From Stichopus chloronotus (lineage: Eukaryota > Echinodermata > Holothuroidea > Aspidochirotida > Stichopodidae), in NCBI GenBank assembly GCA_021234535.1, contig CM037840.1, positions 7,677,094 through 7,741,093 of the forward strand: a stretch of DNA of 64,000 nucleotides, given 5' to 3'. Under the pieces are notes generated by a model. It did not search any database and was not told the DNA's origin. It saw only the letters and a list, made by a program, of their open reading frames with translations. The translations under genes were made by a program, and so were the position numbers. Positions 46,201 through 58,000 of this stretch are shown here, piece after piece. The stretch's first letter is position 1. Each line of letters opens with the position of its first letter.

Positions 46201-48117
46201 CATTCTAGTCCCATTATCTGTTCGCTATTTGACACAGGATAGACATATTAGTTTCAACTGCACTTGTGCTTATTTTCTTTCTGATTTCAATATTGCAATG
46301 ACCCCTCTATTTAAAAACAAGCAGGACTCATGAACAAAGAAGATTTTCACTGTTTATTTGACAAGAATTTCGAATCAGATAGTGGCTCAGAAAATAAGGA
46401 ATAGAAGGGTTTTTAGTGGCACTGCCAAATAACAAAACAGCCCCAACTGAACTTAATCAAAAAGGCCAAAATCAAGATCTCCGATACAACAATCATCACA
46501 ACAATGAATTGGCCTAGCATGAATAAGCTATTGCATAATGAAACCCACTTTATTGTTTTTCATACTTGTCATTCATCAGATCTCACTCTCAAGCTCTCTT
46601 TGAATATTTGATCATACAGGAAACTAGCAGTGTTAGTTTTCTTGGGTCATTCTTGATCCATACTTAAGCTGGAACTATCAGTGTCCTTCATAAAATCAAG
46701 TTTCCTCTGGTACTATAAAATACCTTGGCGGAATGCCCATAATGTCCTTTTGAATAGTTTACTTATCCTTCAAAAAAAAATGTACACCTTACAAGCAGCA
46801 ACTTGGAATATTTATTTATTAATTCTATCATAACTTATTCTACCACCTGTGTTTGATTCTATTCCCTGAACTCTTATCACACCTATTACACCATGCAAGT
46901 TCAATGACATTTATCTCATCCTCCCATGTTCAACCCTGAGAACAAAATTTGTTCTAAAGGCATATTGATGAATTAGTTTGGAATCATCTCTCTGAAGACT
47001 TAAAATTGTTACCAACCCTGTCAATATTCATTAGACATTTAAAAGGGCTTTTTCTTTCCATTTTGTAGATACTAGGTAACATCTTGTTCTAAGGCCTTTT
47101 TTTTGCACTCTGTGGGATGCGTATGGGGGGTAACTCATGTTAGGGTTTTAGTGTTTTGTCTTTTTGTTGATTTTTTCCTTTGTTTTCTTTTGTTTTTTTC
47201 TGTTCTGGTAAAACTGTATTATAAAAGCTTTAACTTATCAAGGTTCTCCATGCTTTCATTCTCTTAATCCTTGTTTTCAATCAACCTGTACTTGTTTTCA
47301 GGAGGGCAAAATACATTAAAAAATTAATATGGCCAAATGGCAACACACAATCACAACAAACAAATGAGGTGGTAAACTGTTTTCCAGTTCTATTACAAGT
47401 AGTTATAGATTGAAAATAGTGTACACACCAATATACTTTAGTTTACATGACAGGAGTAACATTTTATGGAGAATTTAATTTTTATAGCAGTGTCAATTTC
47501 TGTTTTGGGATTTGAACTTAATGTGTACTGCTGAAATGGTTTCCACCCAGCATTTTACAAAACTGTTTCATGCGCACTTGCTCCATGTTGTGTACAATGG
47601 CATTCGTAAGTGTGAACTTTAACATTTCATGCAGTTATTCGTACGTTAAAATGGGATTGACTTCAACCTCAGTCTTCTTTTGTTCTACTGAGGTTCAACT
47701 TCTTGCAAATTGTCATGGCCTGAGGTCATTTTTATCACCCCCATGCTGTGATAATCCACATGGTCAATTAAACATCGTTCTCCTAAAGTAATTCAGGTGT
47801 GTCAATCCAATGTCTAGGCTTTCTTGTGCTGCCTGGCAAGGGGTATTAGGTGTCATGTCCATCCTGATACATGTGTAATCGGGCATGAAAGAGGGTCTGT
47901 TGAACGCTTTAGCATGGTTTTAGCACAACTATAACGTCATGTTATTATGCAGATTTAAATTAGGACAAGCAGAAATTTATACAGGCAAGTAGATCTCAGC
48001 TAGCCCGACAGACGAGTAAGAAAAGAATTTGTCAACATCTGCAAAAAAAAAAAGAATTTGTTAGAGCCTGATGGTTGTGATACAATATTTACCTTGGACG
48101 ACTATGGACTGTGTCAT
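28166..48117 (-). CDS. TUBE1: Epsilon-tubulin (13 coding exons, one 1-base frameshift)
   Basis: Tubulin-family GTPase of centrioles and basal bodies, needed for triplet microtubule formation or stability. Coding exons in transcript order: 48093-48117, 45619-45638, 44664-44771, 43709-43775, 43216-43331, 42392-42513, 40025-40091, 38512-38632, 32983-33179, 31868-32008, 31629-31769, 30202-30376, 28166-28315. All introns are GT-AG and all phases match. The start reads [15 protein letters not shown]. The GTP-binding loop SMGGGTGSG spans exons 6/7. [18 protein letters not shown] (exon 9), [10 protein letters not shown] (exon 10), LDQMFSDAF (exon 11) and CSVAPVGH (exon 12) match epsilon- rather than alpha/beta-tubulin. 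The end, PRLEVAC, parallels the human end. Corrected length is 482 residues (human about 475). Exon 3 has one extra base after its ALR codons, shifting the frame; all later exons agree only if that base is ignored. Introns contain RT relics and dispersed repeats. Confidence 0.96.
29644..30160. other. Part of the last TUBE1 intron, nothing recognised
   Basis: AT-rich intronic sequence between exons 12 and 13 with no recognisable repeat family or coding segment. Confidence 0.5.
30523..30895. repeat. Minisatellite, ~30-33-bp units, about 12 copies
   Basis: Units read approximately GGGACAGCACTGTGTCCTTG AGTAAT with substitutions and small indels. It lies in the TUBE1 intron between exons 11 and 12. 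There are no unique spacers between units, so it is an ordinary tandem repeat. Confidence 0.92.
31990..32300. repeat. Degenerate ATGA/ATCA simple repeat
   Basis: Low-complexity sequence built of ATGAATGAAT, ATCAATCAAT and TTGCATCA words immediately upstream of TUBE1 exon 10 in the gene's direction, next to its acceptor (32009-32010). Confidence 0.8.
35940..37565 (+). pseudogene. CR1-like non-LTR retrotransposon RT relic inside TUBE1
   Basis: Antisense to TUBE1, in the intron between exons 8 and 9. Frames switch several times. There is a VPYGLPQ-like segment (near 36480-36510), YADD at 36592-36603 followed by [10 protein letters not shown], then [17 protein letters not shown] (36838-36890), [16 protein letters not shown] (36980-37030), and downstream [12 protein letters not shown] and [10 protein letters not shown] (37350-37440). 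The order is typical of the RT core and C-terminal region of Jockey-superfamily (CR1/L2/Crack-like) elements. The 3' end carries AAGCGCTTAGG...AAGGCGCTAAGAAATA, a terminal motif pair common in such elements. It is dead: stops and frameshifts occur throughout. The 5' endonuclease was not recognised. Confidence 0.88.
40800..40950 (+). repeat. DR1-family repeat, single degenerate unit
   Basis: CACTTGAGATACCATGTGCACAAGGTTTTTACAGCTTGACC (split across 40820-40860) followed by a degenerate CACCTGAACTACACAAAAT segment. In the TUBE1 intron between exons 6 and 7. No intact DR1 site. Confidence 0.55.
41620..42310 (+). repeat. DR1-bearing composite repeat, array 7
   Basis: Perfect TGACCTTTGACCT at 41645-41657, then TTGAGTTATCGCG and a CACACACTC tract, a GTGTTTTCCATTCATTCCGAGGAC segment (41808-41830), further degenerate units to ~42190 and the ACACAGGCTATCATGATTAC / ATCACCAAAACCAA tail near 42260-42300. 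It lies in the TUBE1 intron between exons 6 and 7, ending under 100 bp from exon 6. Confidence 0.8.
44664..44771 (-). CDS. TUBE1: TUBE1 coding exon 3 with an extra base
   Basis: Begins ATT GGA TGT CGT TTC TGG and runs [11 protein letters not shown]. One extra A then lies in TTGCGAAGAACATG (minus strand, near 44734-44744). Removing it gives [19 protein letters not shown] and joins in phase with exon 4. Read literally, a stop occurs a few codons later. Acceptor TTTAAAG and donor GTGAGT are good. A sequencing or assembly indel, a polymorphism or a true null allele are all possible; the other twelve exons are intact. Confidence 0.9.
45619..45638 (-). CDS. TUBE1: TUBE1 coding exon 2, 20-nt microexon
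   Basis: Encodes the end of V and then GQCGNQ, the conserved N-terminal tubulin motif. The acceptor is TTTTTTATCCATGACAG and the donor is GTGAGT. The phase fits exon 1 (ending in one base) and exon 3 (starting at a codon boundary). An ATG inside the acceptor tract could be mistaken for a start codon. Confidence 0.9.
46600..47240 (+). pseudogene. Heavily decayed CR1-like RT C-terminal relic
   Basis: In scattered frames there is a [15 protein letters not shown] segment (near 46680), ILPPVFD and [10 protein letters not shown] (46840-46900), and a [10 protein letters not shown]...LKIVTNPVN segment ending FKRAF (46935-47050). These match the order of the post-RT region of CR1-type elements. An A/T-rich tail follows to about 47240. 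Antisense to TUBE1, in the intron between exons 1 and 2. No frame longer than about 60 codons survives. Confidence 0.5.
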
Positions 48118-48142
48118 GATCCAGCAACTACTGAACTCTCTA
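48093..48142 (-). CDS. TUBE1: TUBE1 first coding exon with start codon
   Basis: ATG at 48115-48117 followed by ACA CAG TCC ATA GTC GTC CAA G, then donor GTAAAT. It gives MTQSIVVQ, matching the conserved epsilon-tubulin N-terminus. A strong acceptor (TTTTGTACTTTCTTCGCAG) ends at 48143, so this exon probably has 25 nt of 5' UTR and is preceded by a noncoding exon nearer the promoter. Confidence 0.93.
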
Positions 48143-49490
48143 CTGCGAAGAAAGTACAAAACATCTGGTTCCAGCAATTGCTCATTGATAGACTGAATAA
48201 TTTACAATCTTGCACTTCATTTTCCTGTACAAGGAGACAAATTGAACATAAATGTTTCCATTTGTGACCTATACCAGACATAAATTTAGTGACATGAACA
48301 AAAACATTAATTCATGTTAACATGTTGAATTACTGTACTGTAGGTCTAGGACTGGTCCAAAGTATGGAAGGGTTTGCAAATTAGAGCAGATATCAAATGA
48401 AAGCCCAAAGTGAAAGCTTCTCATAATACCATGCCAGCATCCTGTAATGACACATCAACTATATAGTGGTATAAGCCTGTGGGCCTATCTCACATTTTTC
48501 GTCTTTTTTAGTTCTACAGTACAATACCCAATTTTCAAATAACACTAGTCTGGACCTCATGCAAAAATAGCCATAATGCAGTATGACATACGTAGTACAA
48601 GCCTGTACAGATGTTTACAATGGGTGTAGTTTAGGCTGATTCAGTTGCAGTTTGAGTAGGTCAATCGCAAGGGCCTAACGAATCTTATGTCTTCATACTG
48701 ACACCGGTAGGTAGACTAATTACTACATTAGCCTACTGCACCTCTGTATCAAACACAAAACCAGCCTAGGCCTGGGCTATTGGAATGCGATCTGCACAGC
48801 CTAGGCCACCCACACTTTCCATTTTGATAAAAGGCGAGTATCAAAACTTCATTTGGTACTTAGCCGAACGATAGTATTCCAAACATTAGCAACAAATTAC
48901 TGCACTGTAATCATTAGGCCATACTCATAATCACTGGTCGTCCTCGCGTTAAGTGTATGTAACACAAACGTTAGTGTGTACCTACCACTACGACGACCTG
49001 TGCTCTGTAACGTTAGTCATAGCACTACTTACTGACACTATTCCAACTCGCACAACTGGTACAAATGATTTATTGGGTTGGTTCTCAATTACACTGTTAA
49101 GTTCTCACAAGTTAATTGAGCTTAACTCACACTTTAAGAGTGAATTCACTCACAAAACTAAAGGACAACTAACTCGAAGTACTTCGAACAATGCACAAAC
49201 GGAAACGTGGTTACTACACGAGAAACATAGTAAAATTAAGACCTGTTAAAACATCCATAACGTATCTTTTTCTCATCGTTGCTAAGTCCACTACTTAGCT
49301 AACTAGTGCTAGTGAATTGTTGTAGTCTGGTAGGCCAGGTCCGATCATTCATACATCTAAGTACAGCTTAGTATACGAGTGACAGCTCAAAACCACGCCC
49401 TATAAGCTACTTAGATCCAATGGAATCATTAAATTCATGTAATTCTGACCCCGTAACGTGCTCATAACTTGCTTTTGAATTTAGAATGTT
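48143..49490. other. TUBE1 upstream region, no further exon identified
   Basis: Should contain the TUBE1 5' noncoding exon and promoter, on the evidence of the acceptor at 48143-48144. I cannot place them by inspection. No transposon or RNA gene was recognised. Confidence 0.4.
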
Positions 49491-49492
49491 TT

Positions 49493-50145
49493 AGCAGGAG
49501 CGGATCCAGGTTTTCTCTAAAGATGGTGGGGGGGGGGGGGGGGTTGATTGACGATGGCTTGTGGAGAAGCGATGCCTCTCCTGGGGGAGGGGTGTATGGG
49601 AAGGGGTGTCCACGTACCTTTTGCGAACTTTTGCTTACGTAGGTTGGTCTACATACACTATGGTGATATTTGGTGCTAGACTTTGAACATATCTCCAGAA
49701 TTTCTTTTTTTTCAGTGATTATTTTAATTCTTTCATCTTGTTTGATGAAATATTCATTCTAAGACTTAACCTTGGTGATTCAGAATAAAAATGTGAGAGG
49801 TTGGTGCACAGTATTAAAAGGATCTATAAATCACATTTTCATACCCCCAAATGGCCGGAATAGGCACTGCCCGGTCGGTAATGAGCTGCATGTACCTAGC
49901 GGTTGTGATAATAGCCTGCCAATTAGAGAACCCAGTCAAAACTCACCTTTTGAATGTGTTAACAACGGCAAACCCAGGAAAATGGGTAATATATTATTAT
50001 CCATATTTTATTGAGAGTCCAAATAAGGTATAAATGATTAAAGCAAGTAATAAAAACATATTTTATCTCTTAGTTTATTTAGACCAAAATTAGAAAAACT
50101 CAAGGGAACTCCTCCCCCCCCCCCCCTTAGATCCGCGCGGATCAG
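49493..50145. mobile_element. Possible hAT-like MITE, decayed
   Basis: The left end reads CAGGAGCGGATCCAGG followed shortly by a long poly-G (49528-49543). The right end has a long poly-C (50107-50127) followed by TTAGATCCGCGCGGATCAGG. The inverted GCGGATC near each end plus the inner G/C runs resemble hAT-type nonautonomous elements. The right terminus appears altered and no 8-bp duplication could be confirmed. Confidence 0.4.
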
Positions 50146-51220
50146 GAGAAAGTGGGCCGGTTCGGCGCAGTTGTGGAAATTGACCGGCTAAGCGGACCGC
50201 CACAATCAGAGCAGAACAGCAAGGCCTGTGATTGGCTTCCTTTCCACTGCAGAAGCCTTCTCTCCATAGGTTACAGTGTTGATTCTCGAACGTACGAATC
50301 GTAAACTGGTTCTAACTTCTAAGTACTTATGTAACGGGCAGTCCGGGCCTTGGCATGTGATTGAAATTGGCTCCTTTTTAATTTGGCTCCTTTGCAGAAT
50401 CATTTTCTCCATAGGCTTCAGCGTAGAATAAATCACACACACACACACATTTTTGGAGCTACTACTAGTGGCAGCTGATGCATTAGGCAAGAGTACCGTG
50501 CATGCAATTTAAAACTCATCCACTATACGGCTGTGCTGTAACCCTGTTGTAATATCGGATGTGTCTTTCTGTACCTATATTTATATTCATATTTAACTAG
50601 TTGGGAATTTTAAGGGAACAGACCATTGAGCCCAATAACATAACGTGGGAAGACGGCTATTGAAAAAAAAGTCACAAAAACTGAAGGGGGTTATCCACCA
50701 ATCCCTTAATTCCCCTTTGATACCCACTGTATCGTAACAGTAACGTTCATTATTCAACAAAACCTTGTACAAATCATTTTAGGGGACAAGAGTGGGGAGA
50801 CATTTGAGAGGGGGATCCGTCTTGCCCCACTATAAATTCCACAGCTAATTTGAGTTTCGTATAGGCCTAATTTCGATAATGACGAGACTTGTTGTTTAGA
50901 ACCATGTTTTACCAGCAATGCTTTCTAGTTCCGTTATGGGAAATAAAATGATGGTTTGATTTTTTAGTGACATAGACCTATTAACTTTAGGCTAAGTAAG
51001 TTACGTGCTTTCAGAAAATTTGCCATTTTCATGATGATAAAAATTAATTTGTGGTGGGCGATACCGTATCATCAAGCCCCGAGTCAGTGATGGGTGGATA
51101 TTTTTCAGTGGTGGGTGGTATTGTTCACCGTCCCCACCGTGTAGCTACCACGCTGGTGTAGACTACTTCCATGTTGAATGCGTGTATAAATACACTGTGC
51201 TCAGTATGATACACCATATG
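50146..51220. other. Intergenic, nothing recognised
   Basis: Between the TUBE1 and PDCL3 start codons. A short (CA)n is at 50433-50449. No coding segment with family resemblance. Confidence 0.5.
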
Positions 51221-51224
51221 CACT

Positions 51225-51740
51225 GCCCCTCAGTAACAAATATAAGATCATTGCAAGCTTCCCTTCCAGAGATACCGTGTTTGCAATTAAGGAATTCTCA
51301 CTATTTCAAATTGAACACTAGCTGAGCCCATGCAAATGTTGACCTCCCACAAAAAAAAAAAAAAGCAAAAGGGTTCTTTCACTTAATGTGGTACACATAC
51401 GTATTAAATGTGAGATCTGTCTAAGCTTTCCTCCTTGAGATAAAGTCATCACAAGGTATCACCATTGGACCTCAGTTGACCCTAAATGACATTTGACCAT
51501 CCAACTAAAACTATATGCTCCGTCAATGCAATCAATGTGGTGCACTACATACCAAAATGAGATTTGTGGAAGCGTCCCTTCTTGAGATATCAGGTTTACA
51601 AAGGTTTTCACAATTTGACCCTTGTTGGCCTCAAATGACTTTTGACCTCCACCAAAACAATACGGTTCCTGAACTCAACATGGTTTACCTAAATATTACC
51701 CATGTTTGAGATTTGTGCAAGCTTTCGTGTTTAAAACGTA
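51225..51740 (+). repeat. DR1-family repeat, array 8 (degenerate)
   Basis: Three to four units with the family order. DR1 positions are mutated (TGACATTTGACCA near 51487; TGACTTTTGACCT near 51637). The last unit ends near 51735, and an ACATGTTACGAATATCATCGAGAC tail (51765-51790) resembles the family end. It lies within 400 bp upstream of the PDCL3 start codon. Confidence 0.8.
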
Positions 51741-51900
51741 GTCAGAAACATACACGCTTACACATACATGTTACGAATATCATCGAGACAAAAGAAAGAA
51801 AATGAGAGAGGTGGAGAGAGAGTAATGAAATCGGTGTGTCATATTGCCACATTATCACCTTTCTCTCTTCACTCATTCATAGTCGATTGTTTACCAAATA

Positions 51901-51909
51901 CGGAAGTGC
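51901..51909 (+). promoter_or_regulatory. ETS-type site upstream of PDCL3
   Basis: CGGAAGTGC, preceded by A (ACGGAAGTG), matches the ETS-family core often found in TATA-less housekeeping promoters. It lies about 195 nt before the PDCL3 ATG. No TATA box was seen. Functional role inferred only. Confidence 0.35.
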
Positions 51910-52097
51910 TATGCAAAGAGGTGTGGCCTATTTGGTGTCTTTCGTCCAGCCTACGTACGTACGTAGTCGCACTCGTAAAAATCACCTACTTACTAATACT
52001 ATAGTCTGTCTACAAAGTTCCGTAAGGGCTATCGTTGCTAGTTCATTTCTCGCTGTGTTCGTGACTAACACTCCAGCCCTCCTTCATCATAATCAAA

Positions 52098-55000
52098 ATG
52101 CAGGTAAATTTTAAGTGATCCTTAAACTGAATTAACAACTATATTTTAACACTAATATTTGTAACAATTTCATTGATGGGTCTAACATACTACAGTAACA
52201 GCCTAGGCTAGGCCTCAATGCCTACTGAGTACTGTAATGTCTTACTGTGTTAGTCAGTTACTGTACCATAGTCTCAGAAGTTCGCCGACACAGCGTCTAC
52301 ACATAAGGCGAAACCTAGTATAGGGGAGTAACACGGAGAATTTGCCCTTACAAGTACTGATACTGTGGGTGAAATTAACATTTTACATTTCGGCTCAAGT
52401 TTAGAGTTTAGGTCTACGCCTAGTCATTGCTAGCCTACTAGTGACCTATGCCTAGGCTACAATCTTGGACAAAATTGTTGGGACACTTTGTCGTACGTTG
52501 CAAATATAACACCGAATTTTAGGTGAGAGGATAACATGAAACCCCCTGCCCCTTTCCAATGTTGCGCTATAGAAGTGAATGTACCCTTTGAACAGCAATC
52601 CTATAGCCAACGTTGAACGGGGGCGCGGGGTGTCCCAAGGTATTTTTCCAAGATTGTCTGAGTTTTTTGGGAGAAATTTTGGAGCGAAATTTTGAAAGAA
52701 AATTGAACATTTTTGGACAAGGTGCATCATAAAAATTAGTTATCGGGGCCCATGGGTCTGGGAATTTTCAAATGAAAGTATTCTGAATTTCGATAATGAA
52801 CATAACAAGTTTAATTTTAATTTTGGGGGTTTATTTGTATATGTTTTGTTGGAAAGGAGTGATCATAAATGGATAGATTGTTTCATGGTTTTGTATGTGG
52901 ACAGAAATAGTTGCGTTTAGAAATAACATTGATGGGCAGCTGTTGCATTGCGTTGCAACAGGAGTGTTACTTTAATTGTAGAAGGCTGGTAGGAATCCAG
53001 GTTATAATATATTCTGAAGTAGCTCCACGCTCTACCAAAATGCGTTAAAGTCAGAACTGTAGATTCAGCTTACTATTAAAATAATGGTAGAACGTTAGTA
53101 AAGGCTGGTTTTTTACATTTTTGGCCACTAAATCAAGATTTGTGACTGCAATTTTTACATTGCATGAAGCTGGTAACATACGTAATCTTCAGTCTTGTGA
53201 TCTACGCAATTTTCCCTCGGCTTACTGAAATTTTCCTGTCAAAACATTTGGTAGAACGTGGGTTTTATTAACCTACACTGTCGGACGCTGTTGTTAGGTC
53301 TAAGTCAGCTTGGATGGGGAGACCGGGGTTCGATTCACGGTATGACCATAGTGTTTTTCACTGCTCAGTTATCCATTTATAAACTCAAATGTCTGTCAAC
53401 TTCTCATTTTTCATTCATTCATATATAACATAAGGTAATGTATGTATATTAATATAATGATATAACTCTAACAACAAATATGTACTCTGAAGTCCGTTGA
53501 AACTGCTTAAAATGACTGACATATTACAGTGCACCATGTAGGGTACAAGAGAATGGGTGCTACAATGTCACTGTTATGTGAATATGAGCAAACGTCACAT
53601 TTATAAAATTTGCATTTTAGGGGTTTATTTTGTATAATGATAGTACACTTTTTTACCCAGATTAACCTGCAAGTCAGTCATAACAGTCATTAAGCGTAGT
53701 TACTGTACTTTAATACCAGACACCATATCATCACTGTAAACAATTTGAATAAATAACACGTATACATCGATCTTCTTCAACGGACCACAGTGACTAACAT
53801 GTTAGTTGTTTTTTTTAGGGGGTATGTTTTTTGTTTTTGTTTTTTTTTTCTTTCGGTACCTGTCTCAATATCAGAGTTTGAGCCGAAAGTACATCATTTG
53901 TATCATACAAAATGTTTAAAAGTAGTTTCCTGTTCGACAAGATGCATTGGAGTAATGAATGTTACCTCCCCCAATGACTGCATTTTATTCAGCACATTTA
54001 GTGCAAATACATGGATTTGACTGACTTATTCCTCCCTTTACTCAGTAATAACATTGACAACATTCACACAATAATATTATTACAGTAAACCAACTTCAAT
54101 ATAGGCCCAAAACATGCCAAACATGCACTGCTGATGTTTCTTGTTGCAAGGAATATCACCCCCCATTTTGCCGTTTAACTTATTTCAAATTGACGATTTT
54201 TCCTATGCCCCGCGCATGCCTCTAAACTGTTGAAATTCTCAGACAATCTTGGACAAAATTGTTGGGACACTTTGTCGTACGTTGCAAATATAATACCGAA
54301 TTTTAGGTGAGAAGATAACATGAAACCCGGCGCCCCTTTCCAAGGTTGCGCTATAGAAGTGAATGTACCCTTTGAACAGCAATCCTATAGCCAACATTGA
54401 ACGGGGCGTGGGGTGTCCCAAGGTATTTTGTCCAAGATTGTAGGTCAAGACTGGGCTAGGACTAGATTAGCATGGATGTATAAAACTTCGTGCATCTAAT
54501 AAAAAACCTTGGAATTTCTAGCTGCTGGAAATCCAAAATCTCTACAAATCTAATTATCAATTTGACTAATAATTTGATCCAATATGCTTTGGATTGTACC
54601 TCAAAATCTGTTATTGTAACGAACATTTACTTGAGCTCACAATGCGATATAAACCTGCCAAACTTTGCGCACCTCACTAACGTTAACGTGGCAATCATTA
54701 CATGAAGAGTGTTCTTTAAAACAAATCCTGTGCCTAAACCTACCAGCCTACTGCAAAAAGCTGTGAACAAGCTAGCAACAAGAATGGTCAGGAAAAATTC
54801 CATTGAAGGGTCAAAATCGTGATTTGAAGATTGGTAACATTCGGTGAAAACTGGGAATAGGATGCTCTAAGCCTAGCCTACCTCTCCTAGTTGTATACAG
54901 TACCGTGAATTTGACTAAACAGGCAAGGACGATTAAATAAACAGTGTCTCAGCTTTCTTTTCAGTCATTGCAAGGCATTGTAGTAAAAAAAAATTGTCTA

Positions 55001-58000
55001 ACTATTAGGTCATCGCATTTTAGGGCTTATTTTTTTTAGGGGTGCGCGAAGTTTAGCAGTGAGCGAAGTTTGGTGTATGCACTATATACTCATATCATAA
55101 CAAGTTTAAGGGCGAAGGAGGGCAAAAGTCTCATAAGATGCCCTGTAATCCAGACCCGCAAAAAACCCTAACCAAACAAATATCCAACAGACAAGCCTAG
55201 CATAATCAGATCTTGCCACAGTAACAATGAAACTTATCAATGTTACCTTTGAAGCCATTTACTCAAGTGGAATTTACAACCCAATCATGCAGACTATTCC
55301 TCTCATTGACAACTCTATGAGGGAAGCTAAACTTTCTACATCAAGCCTTGGAGAAGGATTCTTACAATGACCACAAACACGGGAATTAGGACAAACCTCT
55401 AAGTACTGTAATCTTAATTAGAGCATTCCTACCACATAGGAAGTTAAAAACATGCAACATATCCCCGCTGATCCTTCTTAGCTCAAGAGTAGTTAGTCCC
55501 AGACATTTAAACCTATCATGATAGGGGAGATGACGTACATCGTGAATAAACGGACTTGCCCTCCTCTGAACCTGCTCTAAAAGAAACTTGTTCTTTCCAT
55601 AATAGGGACTGCCATGGCTGCAGGGCATAAGTCAAGATGTGGCCTAACCAACTGCTCATACAAAGTCAACACAATATCTTTACTAAAATTACCAAAATTC
55701 CTCTTAATCAATCCGAGCACCCTGTTCGCCCTGGCAGCAGCACCTGCGCACTGTTTAGAATGCTTCAGATCACTTGTAATGATAACACCTAGGTCTTTTT
55801 CTGAAGTCACATTACTTAAAATACTACCAGCCAAGATATAATCATAATTCAAATTATTAGTACCAAAGTGAAGAACTTTGCATTTGTCAGCATTAAAAGA
55901 CATTTGCCAAGTTTTGGACCATGTTAATAATCTATTCAAGATTCCTTGCAACAATGAAGCATCCTTGTCATCATTTAATATCTGATACAGCTTGGTGTCA
56001 TCAGCAAAGTTACTAATACTAGAAGGTGAGTGAGATCTACAGCATATCATTAATTAAAATCAAGAATAGAACTGGGCCAAGAACAGAACCCTGAGGAACT
56101 CCACTAGTGACATCTCTCCAAGAAGAGAAATTACCATTGACAGCAACTCTCTGAGATCTACTTAGTAGCCAAGAATTGATCCAATCAGCACACCTGCCCT
56201 GAATAACTAACTGATGCAGTTTCAACATAAGTCTGCCTAATGATACCTTATCAAATGCCTTTAAAAATCAAGGTAGATGACATCAATACAGAGACCAGAA
56301 TCAAGAGATAAAGAGACATCCTCAAGAAAACTCAGTAAATTAGAAACACATGACCTGTTAGGCAGGAAACAATCAGGACTGAGACAAGTTCAGTAAAGTA
56401 CAGTATTATCTAAACAATACTTAAGCACATAATCCTTTACCACAGACTCCATGACTTTACACACTACTGTAGACTGGTTAAGCTACCAGGCCTACAGTAT
56501 ATTTCCAAGGCAAGCTCTGATCCCCTTTCTTAAAAATAGGAGTAACAGTTAGCAATCTGCCAGTCATCTGGAGTGTAGCACAAGTCTAGACATTTCTGAA
56601 AAATAATACATAGAGGAACTGACAAAATCTCAGAGCATTCATGCAGTATGGCAGGATGGATCCCATCAGGCCCAGGGGACTTCCCTAGCTTTCAAACTCC
56701 TAAGTTTATTGCAAACCAGTTCATCAAAGAAAACAAAATCATCCAGTGCAAACAGAGCTGATTGAATCTCTACAAAAACCTGTTTCAGAAGAGTCCTCGG
56801 TAAAGACAGAAACAAAATAATCATTCAACAAATTAGCCATATCCTGATGATCACTGCTGAAGTACCCCCATTACCATGGAAAGGCCGAACACCCTCTTTA
56901 ACTTTCTGTTTAGACCTAATATAAGCATGACAAGATTTGGGATTTAACTTGACCTCATTAGCCAGCTTCCTCTCAAAATTTACTATAGTCACTTTAACCA
57001 AATCTTTCACTAGGAGTTCCTGGTGCTTTTAAACAGAAAAATCTGAAGAGCTCCTACTACTGTAACCCTGAAGGGACGCCAACATTTACGCTTTTTCCTA
57101 GTAGTTCTAAGAACCTCCCATGAACCCTCACAGGCCTATCTGGTGACTCATAATGAGTCATGTAGTTGTATAGTGCGTTGCCATATTTTTGTGAAGTACG
57201 CACATGCAGCATTAAGCCTACATCTATTTTAGGCTAGCATACTGGAACTGCATGAAAATACGACCCTCCATCCTACTACTTGGTCATGATATTGACATGG
57301 GCAGTGCCAGCAAGTGATTTAGCCCAAAGCAATGCTACTGCTGCCTGCTTGTACTTTAGTCAAGCCCTACGTGAATAAGTTGAATTTCATGTCGTATTGA
57401 CCAGGCCAGCCCAACTTACGCTACTGTTACAAAAACTGTTACAAAGTGGGCTTAGTGCAATACAGTACTAGTTGAAAACTATTGACTAAATGTCAATGGT
57501 TCCACCCCCCACCCGTATTGAAAAATGTAGTGACGAAGTGACGTTGTTATCACAGAATTTATGTTAGTGCCATTCTGCCATCAGCAGTTTACTTCCATAA
57601 GATTCCATCATAGGTTTCGAGCCTTTTCGCCATGGAGGAAAACCTGGAAACCTAGGTTGAAATTTTCCTGCATTTGATTGTAATTCCTGTATGGTAATAA
57701 AGAAATACGTTGAAACTATTCGCACAAAAAATCGAAATAATAACCTCTGTTGTTCACATGAACCTAGCAATCGTAATCGCTTATAGGCAAAATTCTTGTT
57801 CGTGCCACTAGATACAGATTCTGCAGTATTTACATGCATGGATGTTCTTGGCTACAGTTATAATCAGAACATAATTACTACTTATTCTAGCATATAGTAA
57901 TTTACTTAAGCCCACCAGCATAAGATAGCAATGGGGTTGCAAGAACTGGGGCAGACAGCCATGTCACTCATGTAACTAATGGGTTGATTTTTAGGAGTCA

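Noticed and set aside
48953..49000. Candidate TUBE1 exon 1 encoding a valine-rich start near 48990 (minus strand)
   Set aside because: The valine-rich frame has an upstream stop and no ATG. The exon at 48093-48117 gives the expected MTQSIVVQ with correct phase.
52452..52730. 92-codon minus-strand frame with a relative at 54239-54448
   Set aside because: It lies over the two copies of the 199-bp MITE. The shared peptide follows from the repeat, not from a gene.
53280..53345. GGTTCGATTCA, a T-loop/B-box-like sequence suggesting a tRNA or tRNA-derived SINE
   Set aside because: The B box is imperfect, no matching A box at proper spacing and no cloverleaf pairing were found, and no SINE body or repeat copy is in the window.
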